A program made the position numbers and the translations under genes. Shown one piece after another: positions 6,925 through 14,620 of a DNA stretch of 16,264 bases (positions are counted from its first letter, which is position 1; each line of letters begins with the position of its first letter). This stretch comes from Euryarchaeota archaeon UBA220 (GTDB taxonomy: Archaea; Thermoplasmatota; Poseidoniia; Poseidoniales; Thalassarchaeaceae). The notes under the pieces are model-generated. The model ran no database searches. It saw only the letters and a list, made by a program, of their open reading frames with translations, and was not told the DNA's origin. The DNA is taken from NCBI GenBank assembly GCA_002501885.1, contig DAON01000004.1, positions 37,648 to 53,911 of the forward strand, written 5' to 3'.

Positions 6925-9770
6925 ATCTCTAGGTCGAAGTCTGCCGGGCTATCATCATCTCTGCGTTTCTTAGTAACTACTCTTCGAATCTCTGAATCAT
7001 CTGAATCCAGCATGATATTGCTTGGGTGAGGATTTTCTCCTTCGTTAATCCGATCTGCTAACTCGATTGCCGAGTCCAGAGCCTCGTCGGTTTGGAACCT
7101 ATCGAGAGCCTCAGTTGCCTTTCCAACTATCTCTTGGCTAGGTCCTTGCTTTGGTTTCTCCGCGAGCCCTCCTGATTTCTCCAAGAATTCGGCAGCGAAT
7201 TCTCTCGAAGTTACTCTCGGGCTTTCAACCAAGTCGGGTGCATGCCCGCCGCCTTCTTTGAATCTCGACATCCACTCTTCTGCACTTTCTACTTGCTTTT
7301 CATCAACTAACATATTTCCTTGCATCGCCTCAGTTCTTTTTCTCATTGCCAGTACGACTCCGATACTTCCAGCAATAATTACCAGAACAATTAGTATACC
7401 TTCATGCCACACTTCTAACCAGTCGATTATGGATTGTATTAACGAGGGCTTGCAGCAAGGAGGAGGCAATACTTCAGACCCCTCTAAGAGTACCGAATCA
7501 GTGCCGATAAATACTATGGAAGGATCTCTTATCGATCTTACTTCAACCGTTAGGACTAACTCCGAATCAACTGGAGATTCCATAGGCACAATTATCCAAG
7601 CCACGAATTCGATATTCTCTCCTCGAGGTACATCCATCAATTCAAACGATCTAGCGTTTCCATTGCCCGAATCCGCTACAGCCCCAGGAGGTACAATCAG
7701 ACCGAATTCGGTAACTTGGTTAGAATCGATGCTGACGACCAATCCATCGGCCTCATTTCCTAAGTTTGTCAATAACCATGAAGATGTCAAATTGTTTTGA
7801 TCCGAAAGTACGGAAGAATATCTCTCCACACTCCACTCATAGTACTCCCCAACTTTAACGCCGACTGAAAGATTAGCAGGCGACCAATCTCCCAACCACA
7901 AAGAAATAGAGATTTGAGATTCTAGGTCGGCCTGAGTGTCGTTTAACACTGCAAAAGTCAATACAATTCCATTCATCGACTGGCCAGGCCCAAGACTGAA
8001 TTGCTGCTTCTCAAGTGTGATATCTAACCAATCTGGAGTTTCGCCAATCTTGATTTCAAAACTCGAAGTGACATCTCCAGTATTCTCTATTCTGAGTAAA
8101 GCAGAGCAATGACCTCCCGGAGATGTATCGGTCGAACAAGTATTCTCGGAGATAGTCATTAAGCCGCCAGAACGAGGAACTATGCTTACTCGCTGAGAAA
8201 CCGAGGACAAATCCTCATTTGCAGCGACATCCCACACCATGATATTGAATTGGAGATTCCCTGGATATCTCTCAGGAGCTTGGACCTGAACTTGTGCCCT
8301 AGCATCTCCTCCTGGGGGCATAGAGTCCAATTCAGCTCTACTCAGAATTATAGCAGCCCATCCCTCATGAGATATCGAGAGCCCAGAATCAGACAATACC
8401 GAACCGTTTTCATCAGTAGTCTCAATTTCTATATTTAGGTCCCTAACTGAATTGCCAAGATTAACAACATCGACATAGAGAGTAATTACTTCGCCAGGAG
8501 AAATCGAAGCATTTCCTCCTCCAGATGTTATCTCAGTCCCATAACTGAATCCATATCTGAGTGAGAAATTGTACCAGTCCTGAGAACCTCCAGATGTTGT
8601 AAGTTGCATGCTGAATTGGTGCAGTGAATTCGCCATTGGAAGGCCACCAAAGACCTCTGGAGAGGCGATGGAGAATTGCACCCATTGAGGTGCATCGGAG
8701 GGGGCCGAGAATAGGTGTCCATCAGATGGTGTCTCAAAATAGGTCCATGAGATGTCCCAGTCCATAGGTCCAGAAATTGAAACAAGTGCTGAATCATCCA
8801 CCTCGGCGTAATTAGTGAAATTGAAATTTAGCCCAATTGTCGAATCTGGTTCAATATCAAAAATCGAACCAGATTCTGGGCCGAACCTAACCTCCGTCCT
8901 ATCAACTTGCCATGGGTATGTGTAGTTCGGGGTTTCATTGAATACAGTGGCAGCGGCAGCCTCTTGTAATTCCAAAGCTCGTTGCGGAGAAATTTGGCTA
9001 GGCGCCTGTCTACCTACAGGACTTTCTCCAGTGATTGTGGCATGGATTACGCATGCCGCCAGATAAGTGCCATCGATAGAGGGATGCGATCCATCGCTGT
9101 CATACAATGCAGAAAATGATGTCCAACCATCGGTTGCATTCTGGCCCGATTCTTCTACAGTATCGTGGATGTGCATGAATGCCAGCCCGATTGGAGCAAT
9201 GTATGTTGGACGGTCTGATGTGGTGATATTTTCGTTGTACATCTCATACCCACGGGCTATGCCCTGTTGCATACTTGTGTAATCAGGGTGCATCCAAGAT
9301 CCATCCATCCAAGCCCAAGTCATGAACAGAATTGTCTCTCCTCCCTTGGAGTCTATCCTCTGATTAAGGTAGATTAGTCCCGCTAAACTATCTTGCCAAT
9401 AATCAGTCTCAATTGCCAATGCAGGGACTTGGGACTGATCTTGCAGAATAACATAGTCATATCGTTGTTGCAATGTTGTATTCCAAGAGTGTCCAGGAGT
9501 ATCGGCTCTCTCTGCATGCTCACTAAGTTTCAGGCCTCCGCTAGTTAGCGAAGTGACTTGAGCATCCTCTCCAGAATCAGTCAATATGGTATCCAATCTA
9601 ACCGCTAATGAATTACCAGCTGTGTATGAGTTGCCCAGCATCAGTATATCTAGAGAACTATCCTTCTCCGCTGCCCTTGAGGTGCCATTCGATTCGATGA
9701 TGGAGCCCGGAGAAAATACAGGAAAAATCAGCAAACCGACGAGAATCGCGATGAAGAATCTCCGACTCAT
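6921..9770 (-). CDS. Secreted SGNH/GDSL-hydrolase-like protein with C-terminal membrane anchor
   Basis: The 949-aa protein has a signal peptide (about 1-25). An SGNH-hydrolase-like domain (about 40-250) follows: LGNSYTAGN carries the candidate nucleophile Ser48, YDYVILQDQSQ (105-115) occupies the block III position, and DGSHPSIDGTYLA gives the Asp226/His229 pair. The pattern recalls DUF4886-like SGNH proteins, where GDS is replaced by GNS. Residues about 260-780 form repeated beta-sandwich (CARDB/Ig-like) modules. A single helix at about 791-809 is followed by RKRT and a charged cytoplasmic tail of about 140 residues. The predicted role is an extracellular esterase or deacetylase acting on polysaccharide or ester substrates; substrate unknown. 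The gene heads the minus-strand run SGNH-rnhB-gltX-membrane protein and ends in an ATGA overlap with rnhB. No clear ribosome binding site precedes the ATG, so the transcript may be leaderless. Confidence 0.85.
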   Translation of the reverse strand: MSRRFFIAILVGLLIFPVFSPGSIIESNGTSRAAEKDSSLDILMLGNSYTAGNSLAVRLDTILTDSGEDAQVTSLTSGGLKLSEHAERADTPGHSWNTTLQQRYDYVILQDQSQVPALAIETDYWQDSLAGLIYLNQRIDSKGGETILFMTWAWMDGSWMHPDYTSMQQGIARGYEMYNENITTSDRPTYIAPIGLAFMHIHDTVEESGQNATDGWTSFSALYDSDGSHPSIDGTYLAACVIHATITGESPVGRQAPSQISPQRALELQEAAAATVFNETPNYTYPWQVDRTEVRFGPESGSIFDIEPDSTIGLNFNFTNYAEVDDSALVSISGPMDWDISWTYFETPSDGHLFSAPSDAPQWVQFSIASPEVFGGLPMANSLHQFSMQLTTSGGSQDWYNFSLRYGFSYGTEITSGGGNASISPGEVITLYVDVVNLGNSVRDLNIEIETTDENGSVLSDSGLSISHEGWAAIILSRAELDSMPPGGDARAQVQVQAPERYPGNLQFNIMVWDVAANEDLSSVSQRVSIVPRSGGLMTISENTCSTDTSPGGHCSALLRIENTGDVTSSFEIKIGETPDWLDITLEKQQFSLGPGQSMNGIVLTFAVLNDTQADLESQISISLWLGDWSPANLSVGVKVGEYYEWSVERYSSVLSDQNNLTSSWLLTNLGNEADGLVVSIDSNQVTEFGLIVPPGAVADSGNGNARSFELMDVPRGENIEFVAWIIVPMESPVDSELVLTVEVRSIRDPSIVFIGTDSVLLEGSEVLPPPCCKPSLIQSIIDWLEVWHEGILIVLVIIAGSIGVVLAMRKRTEAMQGNMLVDEKQVESAEEWMSRFKEGGGHAPDLVESPRVTSREFAAEFLEKSGGLAEKPKQGPSQEIVGKATEALDRFQTDEALDSAIELADRINEGENPHPSNIMLDSDDSEIRRVVTKKRRDDDSPADFDLEI

Positions 9771-9856
9771 ATTGTTATCGGAAACTCAGAAAGATATCAT
9801 TTCTACCCTATCTCGTCAGTTTTTTGCGAAGTATTGATGGCCCGGGGCGTTGTTCA

Positions 9857-10051
9857 ATGCACATGGCATCGAAGTGGCCCTTTACGAAGAAACCCGCCGA
9901 ACCACGACAAGCTGTAGAAGTCGACAAGAGGAAAATTGTGGAATACGAGCGCAAGCCTGATGATGAATCAAAGGAGAAGATGGCTGACCGTAGCCATCTA
10001 GAGAACAAGTCCTTCAAAGACGCGATGGACCTGCTCGGAGGGGACTCATAA
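9857..10051 (+). CDS. Small hydrophilic hypothetical protein
   Basis: This frame of about 64 codons begins MHMASKWPFTKKPAEPRQA and is rich in Lys, Glu and Asp, ending SFKDAMDLLGGDS. ATG codons lie at 9857 and 9863; a TTG at 9824 in the same frame is less likely. There is no signal peptide, membrane segment or Cys cluster, and I recognise no family. In favour of a real gene, it fills an otherwise 281-nt gap in a very compact region, and its TAA ends exactly one base before the converging pheT stop. Against it, I see no clear ribosome binding site, and short charged frames arise by chance. Confidence 0.5.
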   Translation: MHMASKWPFTKKPAEPRQAVEVDKRKIVEYERKPDDESKEKMADRSHLENKSFKDAMDLLGGDS

Positions 10052-11800
10052 TCACAAAATCGGATTTGGAGCTACTCGACTAAGGGCAGCGATGTCTAAC
10101 TCTCCTCCATTTACTGGCGAGCGTAACCCAAACTCGTTGAGAACATGTGGAGAGACCTCTCCAAAAGATCCAATTTCATCCCCTTCATAGAAAATTTTCG
10201 CACCTCTTCCTGGAATCCAAGGCCCCTCATCTGCTTCTTCTAGGGTTACTTCACCGATTCCAGTACCAAGGTCTCTCAGAAGTGCTTGAACCACTCCCTT
10301 GGAACTAGCAAATCCTCCTGACACTTCGGCACAAGCCCAAGCAACTCTTGGTTGGTTCTTTGAGTCTCTGACCACATCGCTAAGCTCGTAAACCCTCTGA
10401 GGCAATTCGTGATGCCGGTTTGAGGATAACAGCACCAATAGGGAAGGCAGTATATTCTGTCTGAGTATCGTATGCTCTACTGAGATAGGATTGGAAATCT
10501 TTGCAATTCCTCCATCGGGACTCCACCCAACTCTATCGAACTGATCTCTTTCATTCGATAGAGTAAGGCCCTGTGTCTCTTGGATGCCCAATGAGCGAAG
10601 ACTAGCACGAATGCGTCTGTGAAAGTGAGATGAAGAAAGAGGAATTGCATCTAGATGAACCTCTGAAAATCTATCTGGGAGATTGTGATAGCCAAATCCT
10701 ATTGCTATATCCTCGACGATATCAATTGGGTGCATAATGTCGCTTCTCCATCTAGGCATTTCTACTACATGTTCCTTCTCGCCTATAACGCAGTCTGCCC
10801 ACTTCTCCGGTTTATTTGACCCATCGGTTACTGTTCTCGAATCTAACAGAGACCCGCCCATCCGTTGGAGTGCTTTCGTGATTTGTTCTTGGTCTAACTG
10901 TATGCCTAGGATTTTGGAAATTAATCTCTCAGGCACTCTGTGTTGTACCGAGTCCCCGCGTGGAGTATGCGCTATCTCGCCCGAGTGATCGGTGACCTTT
11001 ACGCTCTCGACCCTTCCTCCTCTCTCATTTAGGGCTAAGCAGATTAGCATCAGACACGCTTCGCATGAGCGCATGTCCCACCCAGTAACATCAATCAAGA
11101 AATCTCTAGTAGAATTAGACACGGTTGTATGATTGCCATTGATAATCGGAGGGAAGGACAAGACATCGTCATTTGAGTCTAGGATTACAGGATACAAATC
11201 AAGACCATCCATCAGGTGAGCATAGTCAATTCCTTTCGGATGTTCTTGCAGAATTTGTTTGATACTCATGCTTCGATCCATCATTAGAGGCTTGAATGAG
11301 TAAGATTCAGGCACTGTAACAACTCTGAATGGTCCTTTAACCGCTTGTAAATCATGAACTCCAATGGAGGCCAATGCGCGCTTTCTACCCAAGGTCAAAT
11401 GTAACTTTTCCTGATGATCCATCAATGATTGTATGAAAGCCTCAATGCTATCTTCATTATCTCCCGGATCCACTCCTCTTACGACTGCAGCCAAGACGAC
11501 TGGCCTTACTTCCTTTAGTGATGAATCAACTGTCATCTCCAAGCCACTAGATTCAACCTCCATTGAGGGATCAACTAACTCTCCTCTAGCAAAGCTTCTA
11601 GCTGCCCTAGCCAAGGTCTCGTGACTCAGCAAGTCTGGTCGATCAGGAAAGACCTCCACTTCAACGACTTCCTCGTCGTTACCCTCTACTGGACATCCCA
11701 TACTGGGTAGCCAATCCGACCAAGACTCGGGAGAATGCTCAGAGCCATTCAACTTCTGGATGTATTCTAGCAGGCTATGCTGGAGATTTAGGGTCGGCAT
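10052..11800 (-). CDS. pheT: Phenylalanyl-tRNA synthetase beta subunit
   Basis: PheT pairs with the catalytic alpha subunit (PheS) to form the (alpha-beta)2 PheRS; the beta subunit provides editing and tRNA binding. The 582 residues fit the archaeal/eukaryal form, which lacks the bacterial N-terminal EMAP-like and C-terminal anticodon domains. Landmarks are VEVFPDRPDLLS (48-59), KLHLTLGRKRALASIGVHD (132-150), the B3/4 editing domain (about 100-270), and the B5 domain with PRWRSDIMHPIDIVEDIAIG (349-368), whose acidic residues bind Mg2+. The catalytic-like domain runs from about 380 to the end. The start ATG is 7 nt after the stop of the upstream glutamate-synthase-like gene, so the two are probably co-transcribed. 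No pheS is in this window. Confidence 0.95.
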   Translation of the reverse strand: MPTLNLQHSLLEYIQKLNGSEHSPESWSDWLPSMGCPVEGNDEEVVEVEVFPDRPDLLSHETLARAARSFARGELVDPSMEVESSGLEMTVDSSLKEVRPVVLAAVVRGVDPGDNEDSIEAFIQSLMDHQEKLHLTLGRKRALASIGVHDLQAVKGPFRVVTVPESYSFKPLMMDRSMSIKQILQEHPKGIDYAHLMDGLDLYPVILDSNDDVLSFPPIINGNHTTVSNSTRDFLIDVTGWDMRSCEACLMLICLALNERGGRVESVKVTDHSGEIAHTPRGDSVQHRVPERLISKILGIQLDQEQITKALQRMGGSLLDSRTVTDGSNKPEKWADCVIGEKEHVVEMPRWRSDIMHPIDIVEDIAIGFGYHNLPDRFSEVHLDAIPLSSSHFHRRIRASLRSLGIQETQGLTLSNERDQFDRVGWSPDGGIAKISNPISVEHTILRQNILPSLLVLLSSNRHHELPQRVYELSDVVRDSKNQPRVAWACAEVSGGFASSKGVVQALLRDLGTGIGEVTLEEADEGPWIPGRGAKIFYEGDEIGSFGEVSPHVLNEFGLRSPVNGGELDIAALSRVAPNPIL

Positions 11801-11807
11801 ACTAATC

Positions 11808-13352
11808 TCAGTTTCCTAACCACATGGGCAATGGACGGTCATATCCTATTAATCTCAAACCACTTATTGACGCGGTATCGTGGTCTAAAGCCCTGAGATT
11901 TCTTCTATTCAACTTCTCCAGACCATCGACGCCGAGTCCAACCATCCACCCCCGGACTGCAGATCTCAACCATTGCAAGGTCTCCTCTAGCCCCTCTCGG
12001 GGAGGCGGTGCAACTAGAACCGAACATCCAGCTGCCACACAGATGAGAAGATCTTCGCTACTTGGGGCCTCGTCCATTTCGATTAGTAAGTGACGACCCT
12101 GCCCGGTCAAATTCATCGCCCGTGCCGCTAGACCAATACGAGGCAGTGCGGCCGCAGCCCTACTGCCTCCGGGTGAAGCAGTATCGATTATTGCGCCGTC
12201 GAGATCCAAATCTACTACTAATCTAAACAAGTGGTCGACCCTGTCTACTCCATCTCTGAGAAGTACCAGTGAGTCCTCACCCATCTTACTAGTCAAAGAG
12301 ACAAGAATCGCCTCAATCTCTGCATCATTCATCGGAGGAACGCCATCTAAATCTAGGACGATGCCAGCACATCCTCGTATATCCTCAGAGCACTTAACTA
12401 GCTCATCTTCCCCAATTAATAGCAAGTCACAGGTCCGTGGTGAGGACCTAACAATTGCAGGCTGTTCCGACTCGGCTATCCCTTGCCAAGATTGGGCAGA
12501 ATCTGTTTCAATAAGCCATGGAATTGGGAATAGAAGACCTCCTTCCTCAGACCCCATGGGCATTAGAAGAGTGAAGGGGTCAAGTGAGGCATGCAATGGC
12601 AATCTTTCCGAAGAAGAAGGTATGAGCGCAATATTCTCGAACCCTTCGGATACGGAGGTTTCGGGAATCTCAATTGGGGGGGAAATCGAATTCTCAGATC
12701 GAGTTAGAACAAGTGCATCTTCTTCCATGGAGAGGCCCATTGGATCCAAGTGAATCGATACCTCTGAGACTTCCTCTGCTTCGATGCCTCGCATGGCAGC
12801 CCCTTCTCCTGGGGGCGGGCAACTACCGGCGATAATGATGCGGCCACCAGTCATCCCCAAGCCCGGCTCAGTACCGACTGAACCGAGTACTACAATCGTA
12901 CCTCCAGACATTCCTGCACCAACTCCTTTTCCAGCATGTCCGCGAATAATCATGATTCCGCCTTTCATTCCAGCTCCAGCTTCATCTCCTGCTGAACCCT
13001 GTACAATAATGGCACCTCCCGACATACAATGCCCTACTCGCTCTGAAACATCCTTCTCGACTACAATTCTCCCGTCTCTCTGAAACGCTCCAAGCATGGA
13101 ATCAGCCGAGCCCTGCAAAGTGAAAGTTCCGCCATCATTCATCGCCCCTGCACATTGCCCCAAATCACCTAGGAGAAGTACTCTAGAGTCCTTAGGTAAA
13201 TGACTCGCTGCACCTATCTCACCACTCTTGGGCTTCTCGTCACCACTTCTTCCCCAGCCTATCCTGATTAGCAAGTCTCTCTTGAGGGCCTCATCTAGCA
13301 TACCGTCTAAATCACGAGCGAGCTTCATGCTCTTTGTGGTAACTTCGCGCAT
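11808..13352 (-). CDS. Glutamate-synthase-like fusion: GXGXG beta-helix plus decayed FMN-barrel-like domain
   Basis: In the N-terminal part of this 514-aa protein, residues about 70-180 contain five to six tandem repeats of about 19-20 aa (for example GAIIVQGSAGDEAGAGMKG and GTIVVLGSVGTEPGLGMTG). This is the right-handed beta-helix of the glutamate synthase large-subunit C-terminal domain, shared with formylmethanofuran dehydrogenase subunit C. Residues about 325-514 recall the FMN-binding TIM barrel of glutamate synthase: LDGAIIDTASPGGSRAAAALP sits where G-A-D and GGTGASP are expected, and the end (RALDHDTASISGLRLIGYD) matches barrel tails. The Cys cluster for a 3Fe-4S centre is missing; only one Cys (443) lies there. 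Domain order is reversed relative to canonical GltB. No glutaminase domain is present. It is 7 nt upstream of pheT. Catalytic activity is doubtful and function unknown; the GXGXG call is strong, the barrel call moderate. Confidence 0.75.
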   Translation of the reverse strand: MREVTTKSMKLARDLDGMLDEALKRDLLIRIGWGRSGDEKPKSGEIGAASHLPKDSRVLLLGDLGQCAGAMNDGGTFTLQGSADSMLGAFQRDGRIVVEKDVSERVGHCMSGGAIIVQGSAGDEAGAGMKGGIMIIRGHAGKGVGAGMSGGTIVVLGSVGTEPGLGMTGGRIIIAGSCPPPGEGAAMRGIEAEEVSEVSIHLDPMGLSMEEDALVLTRSENSISPPIEIPETSVSEGFENIALIPSSSERLPLHASLDPFTLLMPMGSEEGGLLFPIPWLIETDSAQSWQGIAESEQPAIVRSSPRTCDLLLIGEDELVKCSEDIRGCAGIVLDLDGVPPMNDAEIEAILVSLTSKMGEDSLVLLRDGVDRVDHLFRLVVDLDLDGAIIDTASPGGSRAAAALPRIGLAARAMNLTGQGRHLLIEMDEAPSSEDLLICVAAGCSVLVAPPPREGLEETLQWLRSAVRGWMVGLGVDGLEKLNRRNLRALDHDTASISGLRLIGYDRPLPMWLGN

Positions 13353-13489
13353 GCTCTTCGCTTAGGGACACCATACTCCCCGTCTTGACTCTGACGGGCG
13401 ACATGACCCGGATACACGCTTAGATGGCATCATCGTGATGTTCGGAGCAAAGGGTATGTTGATAGAGGGCATTCAATGAAGTAGGCACG

Positions 13490-13509
13490 CCCCAAGGGGG
13501 CGCTTGGGG
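13490..13509 (+). repeat. GC-rich inverted repeat just upstream of gap
   Basis: CCCCAAG (13490-13496) and CTTGGGG (13503-13509) are perfect inverted arms of 7 bp around a 6-nt loop (GGGGCG). The repeat ends 7 nt before the GTG start of gap, so in RNA it could hide the start region, and in DNA it could be an operator. The rest of the 164-nt divergent gap (13353-13516) shows a shorter CATCA-TCG-TGATG inverted repeat at 13428-13440 and no clear promoter. Confidence 0.5.
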
Positions 13510-13516
13510 GCATTTC

Positions 13517-14551
13517 GTGATTCGAGTCGCGATAAATGGATTCGGAACTATTGGCAAGAGAGTCGCCGATGCTGTCGACGCCCAAGATGACATGATAGTC
13601 GCTGGCGTCACCAAGACGGGACCAAGTTTCGGATGCGATTTGGCTGTTCGAAAAGGGTTCCCTCTATACTGTACTAATGACGACCCTAATAGCATCGCAG
13701 CCTTCGAAGAGGGCGGCTATGAGTGTAAAGGCGGATTATCCGATCTTCTGTCAACAGCCGATGTGGTTGTTGATTGTGCGCCGGGCAAGAGAGGCGCAGA
13801 GAACCTATCCAAGTACAAGGCTGCTGGAATCAAGCATATTTTCCAAGGCGGCGAGAAACATAATCTAACCGGATTATCATACACTTCCTGTGCTAATCAT
13901 GAAGCTAATTTAGGCGCTGAAGGAACTAGAGTAGTTTCTTGCAACACTACAGGCCTATCTCGTACCTTAGTCCCACTTTTCGAGAAGTGTAAATCCCTGA
14001 AAGTTGAGTGCACAATGATTAGGCGCGCAGCCGATCCAGGCGACTCAAGTAAAGGCCCAATTAACGCAATCAAGCCCGTTTTGAAAGTACCCAGCCACCA
14101 CGGCCCCGATTTAATGACTGTCAAGCCAGAGATTGAGATTAATTCCCTCGCTGTCGCAGTGCCTACAACGATAATGCATGTGCATGCGATAATCGCCGAC
14201 TTGCCGAGTGGACACGGCATGACAACCGACTCAATTCTAGAACTTTGGAGAAAGACTCCAAGAGTGCTGCTGATGAGCGGCTCAGGGGACCGAATTACTA
14301 CTACTGCGGAGGTCATGGAGATGGCCAGAGATATTGGCAGAAAGTGGGGGGATTTGCATGAGGTATTCGTTTGGGAGGATGGTGTGAGTTTAATCGGAGA
14401 TAGGCTGTACTATTTCCAAGCCATTCATCAAGAGAGCGATGTCATTCCGGAAAACATCGACTGTATTCGAGCATTAATGAGTACAGAGACCGACTGGAAA
14501 ACCTCGGTTTCAAAGACTGATGAGGCGATTTCTAGCTACTATGGGATGTAA
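13517..14551 (+). CDS. gap: Type II glyceraldehyde-3-phosphate dehydrogenase (archaeal, phosphorylating)
   Basis: Archaeal type II GAPDH interconverts glyceraldehyde-3-phosphate and 1,3-bisphosphoglycerate using NAD(P), mainly in gluconeogenesis in many archaea. The 344-residue protein starts at GTG with the Rossmann motif INGFGTIGKRV (Gly8, Gly10, Gly13). The catalytic nucleophile is Cys142 in VVSCNTTGLSRTL, the archaeal signature that differs from the bacterial SCTTNC. Further family matches are GGEKHNLTGLSYTSCANHE before it and the IRRAADPGDSSKGPINAI segment after it. Length is normal and no key residue is missing. It is transcribed divergently from the glutamate-synthase-like gene across 164 nt and lies 69 nt before a secreted protease on the same strand. 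A hairpin-forming sequence overlaps its stop codon. Confidence 0.96.
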   Translation: MIRVAINGFGTIGKRVADAVDAQDDMIVAGVTKTGPSFGCDLAVRKGFPLYCTNDDPNSIAAFEEGGYECKGGLSDLLSTADVVVDCAPGKRGAENLSKYKAAGIKHIFQGGEKHNLTGLSYTSCANHEANLGAEGTRVVSCNTTGLSRTLVPLFEKCKSLKVECTMIRRAADPGDSSKGPINAIKPVLKVPSHHGPDLMTVKPEIEINSLAVAVPTTIMHVHAIIADLPSGHGMTTDSILELWRKTPRVLLMSGSGDRITTTAEVMEMARDIGRKWGDLHEVFVWEDGVSLIGDRLYYFQAIHQESDVIPENIDCIRALMSTETDWKTSVSKTDEAISSYYGM

Positions 14552-14559
14552 TCCCATAG
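14539..14559 (+). repeat. Perfect inverted repeat across the gap stop codon
   Basis: CTATGGGAT (14539-14547) and ATCCCATAG (14551-14559) are perfect 9-bp arms around GTA; the TAA stop of gap (14549-14551) lies in the loop and second arm. It could form a strong RNA hairpin at the end of the gap message. No T-tract follows, so it is not a typical archaeal terminator; mRNA 3'-end stabilisation or processing is an alternative. A further short palindrome, CCCTAGGG (14602-14609), lies before the next gene. Confidence 0.55.
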
Positions 14560-14620
14560 CGATGCATTGGCCATACATCCAGCATCAACGGTCAAAAAGC
14601 CCCCTAGGGCTCGCCAGCAC

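Noticed and set aside
12925..13150. Tandem repeats resembling low-complexity or a CRISPR-like array
   Set aside because: The periodicity of about 57-60 nt is the coding of the GXGXG beta-helix repeats; there are no identical repeats with variable spacers.
13438..13479. Upstream 13-codon open frame (MFGAKGMLIEGIQ) before gap, possible leader peptide
   Set aside because: No ribosome binding site, no overlap with gap and no attenuator-like pairing with the downstream hairpin; frames this short are common by chance.
13897..14316. Minus-strand open frame of 139 codons inside gap
   Set aside because: It is wholly antisense to the catalytic region of a clear GAPDH gene and has no family features.
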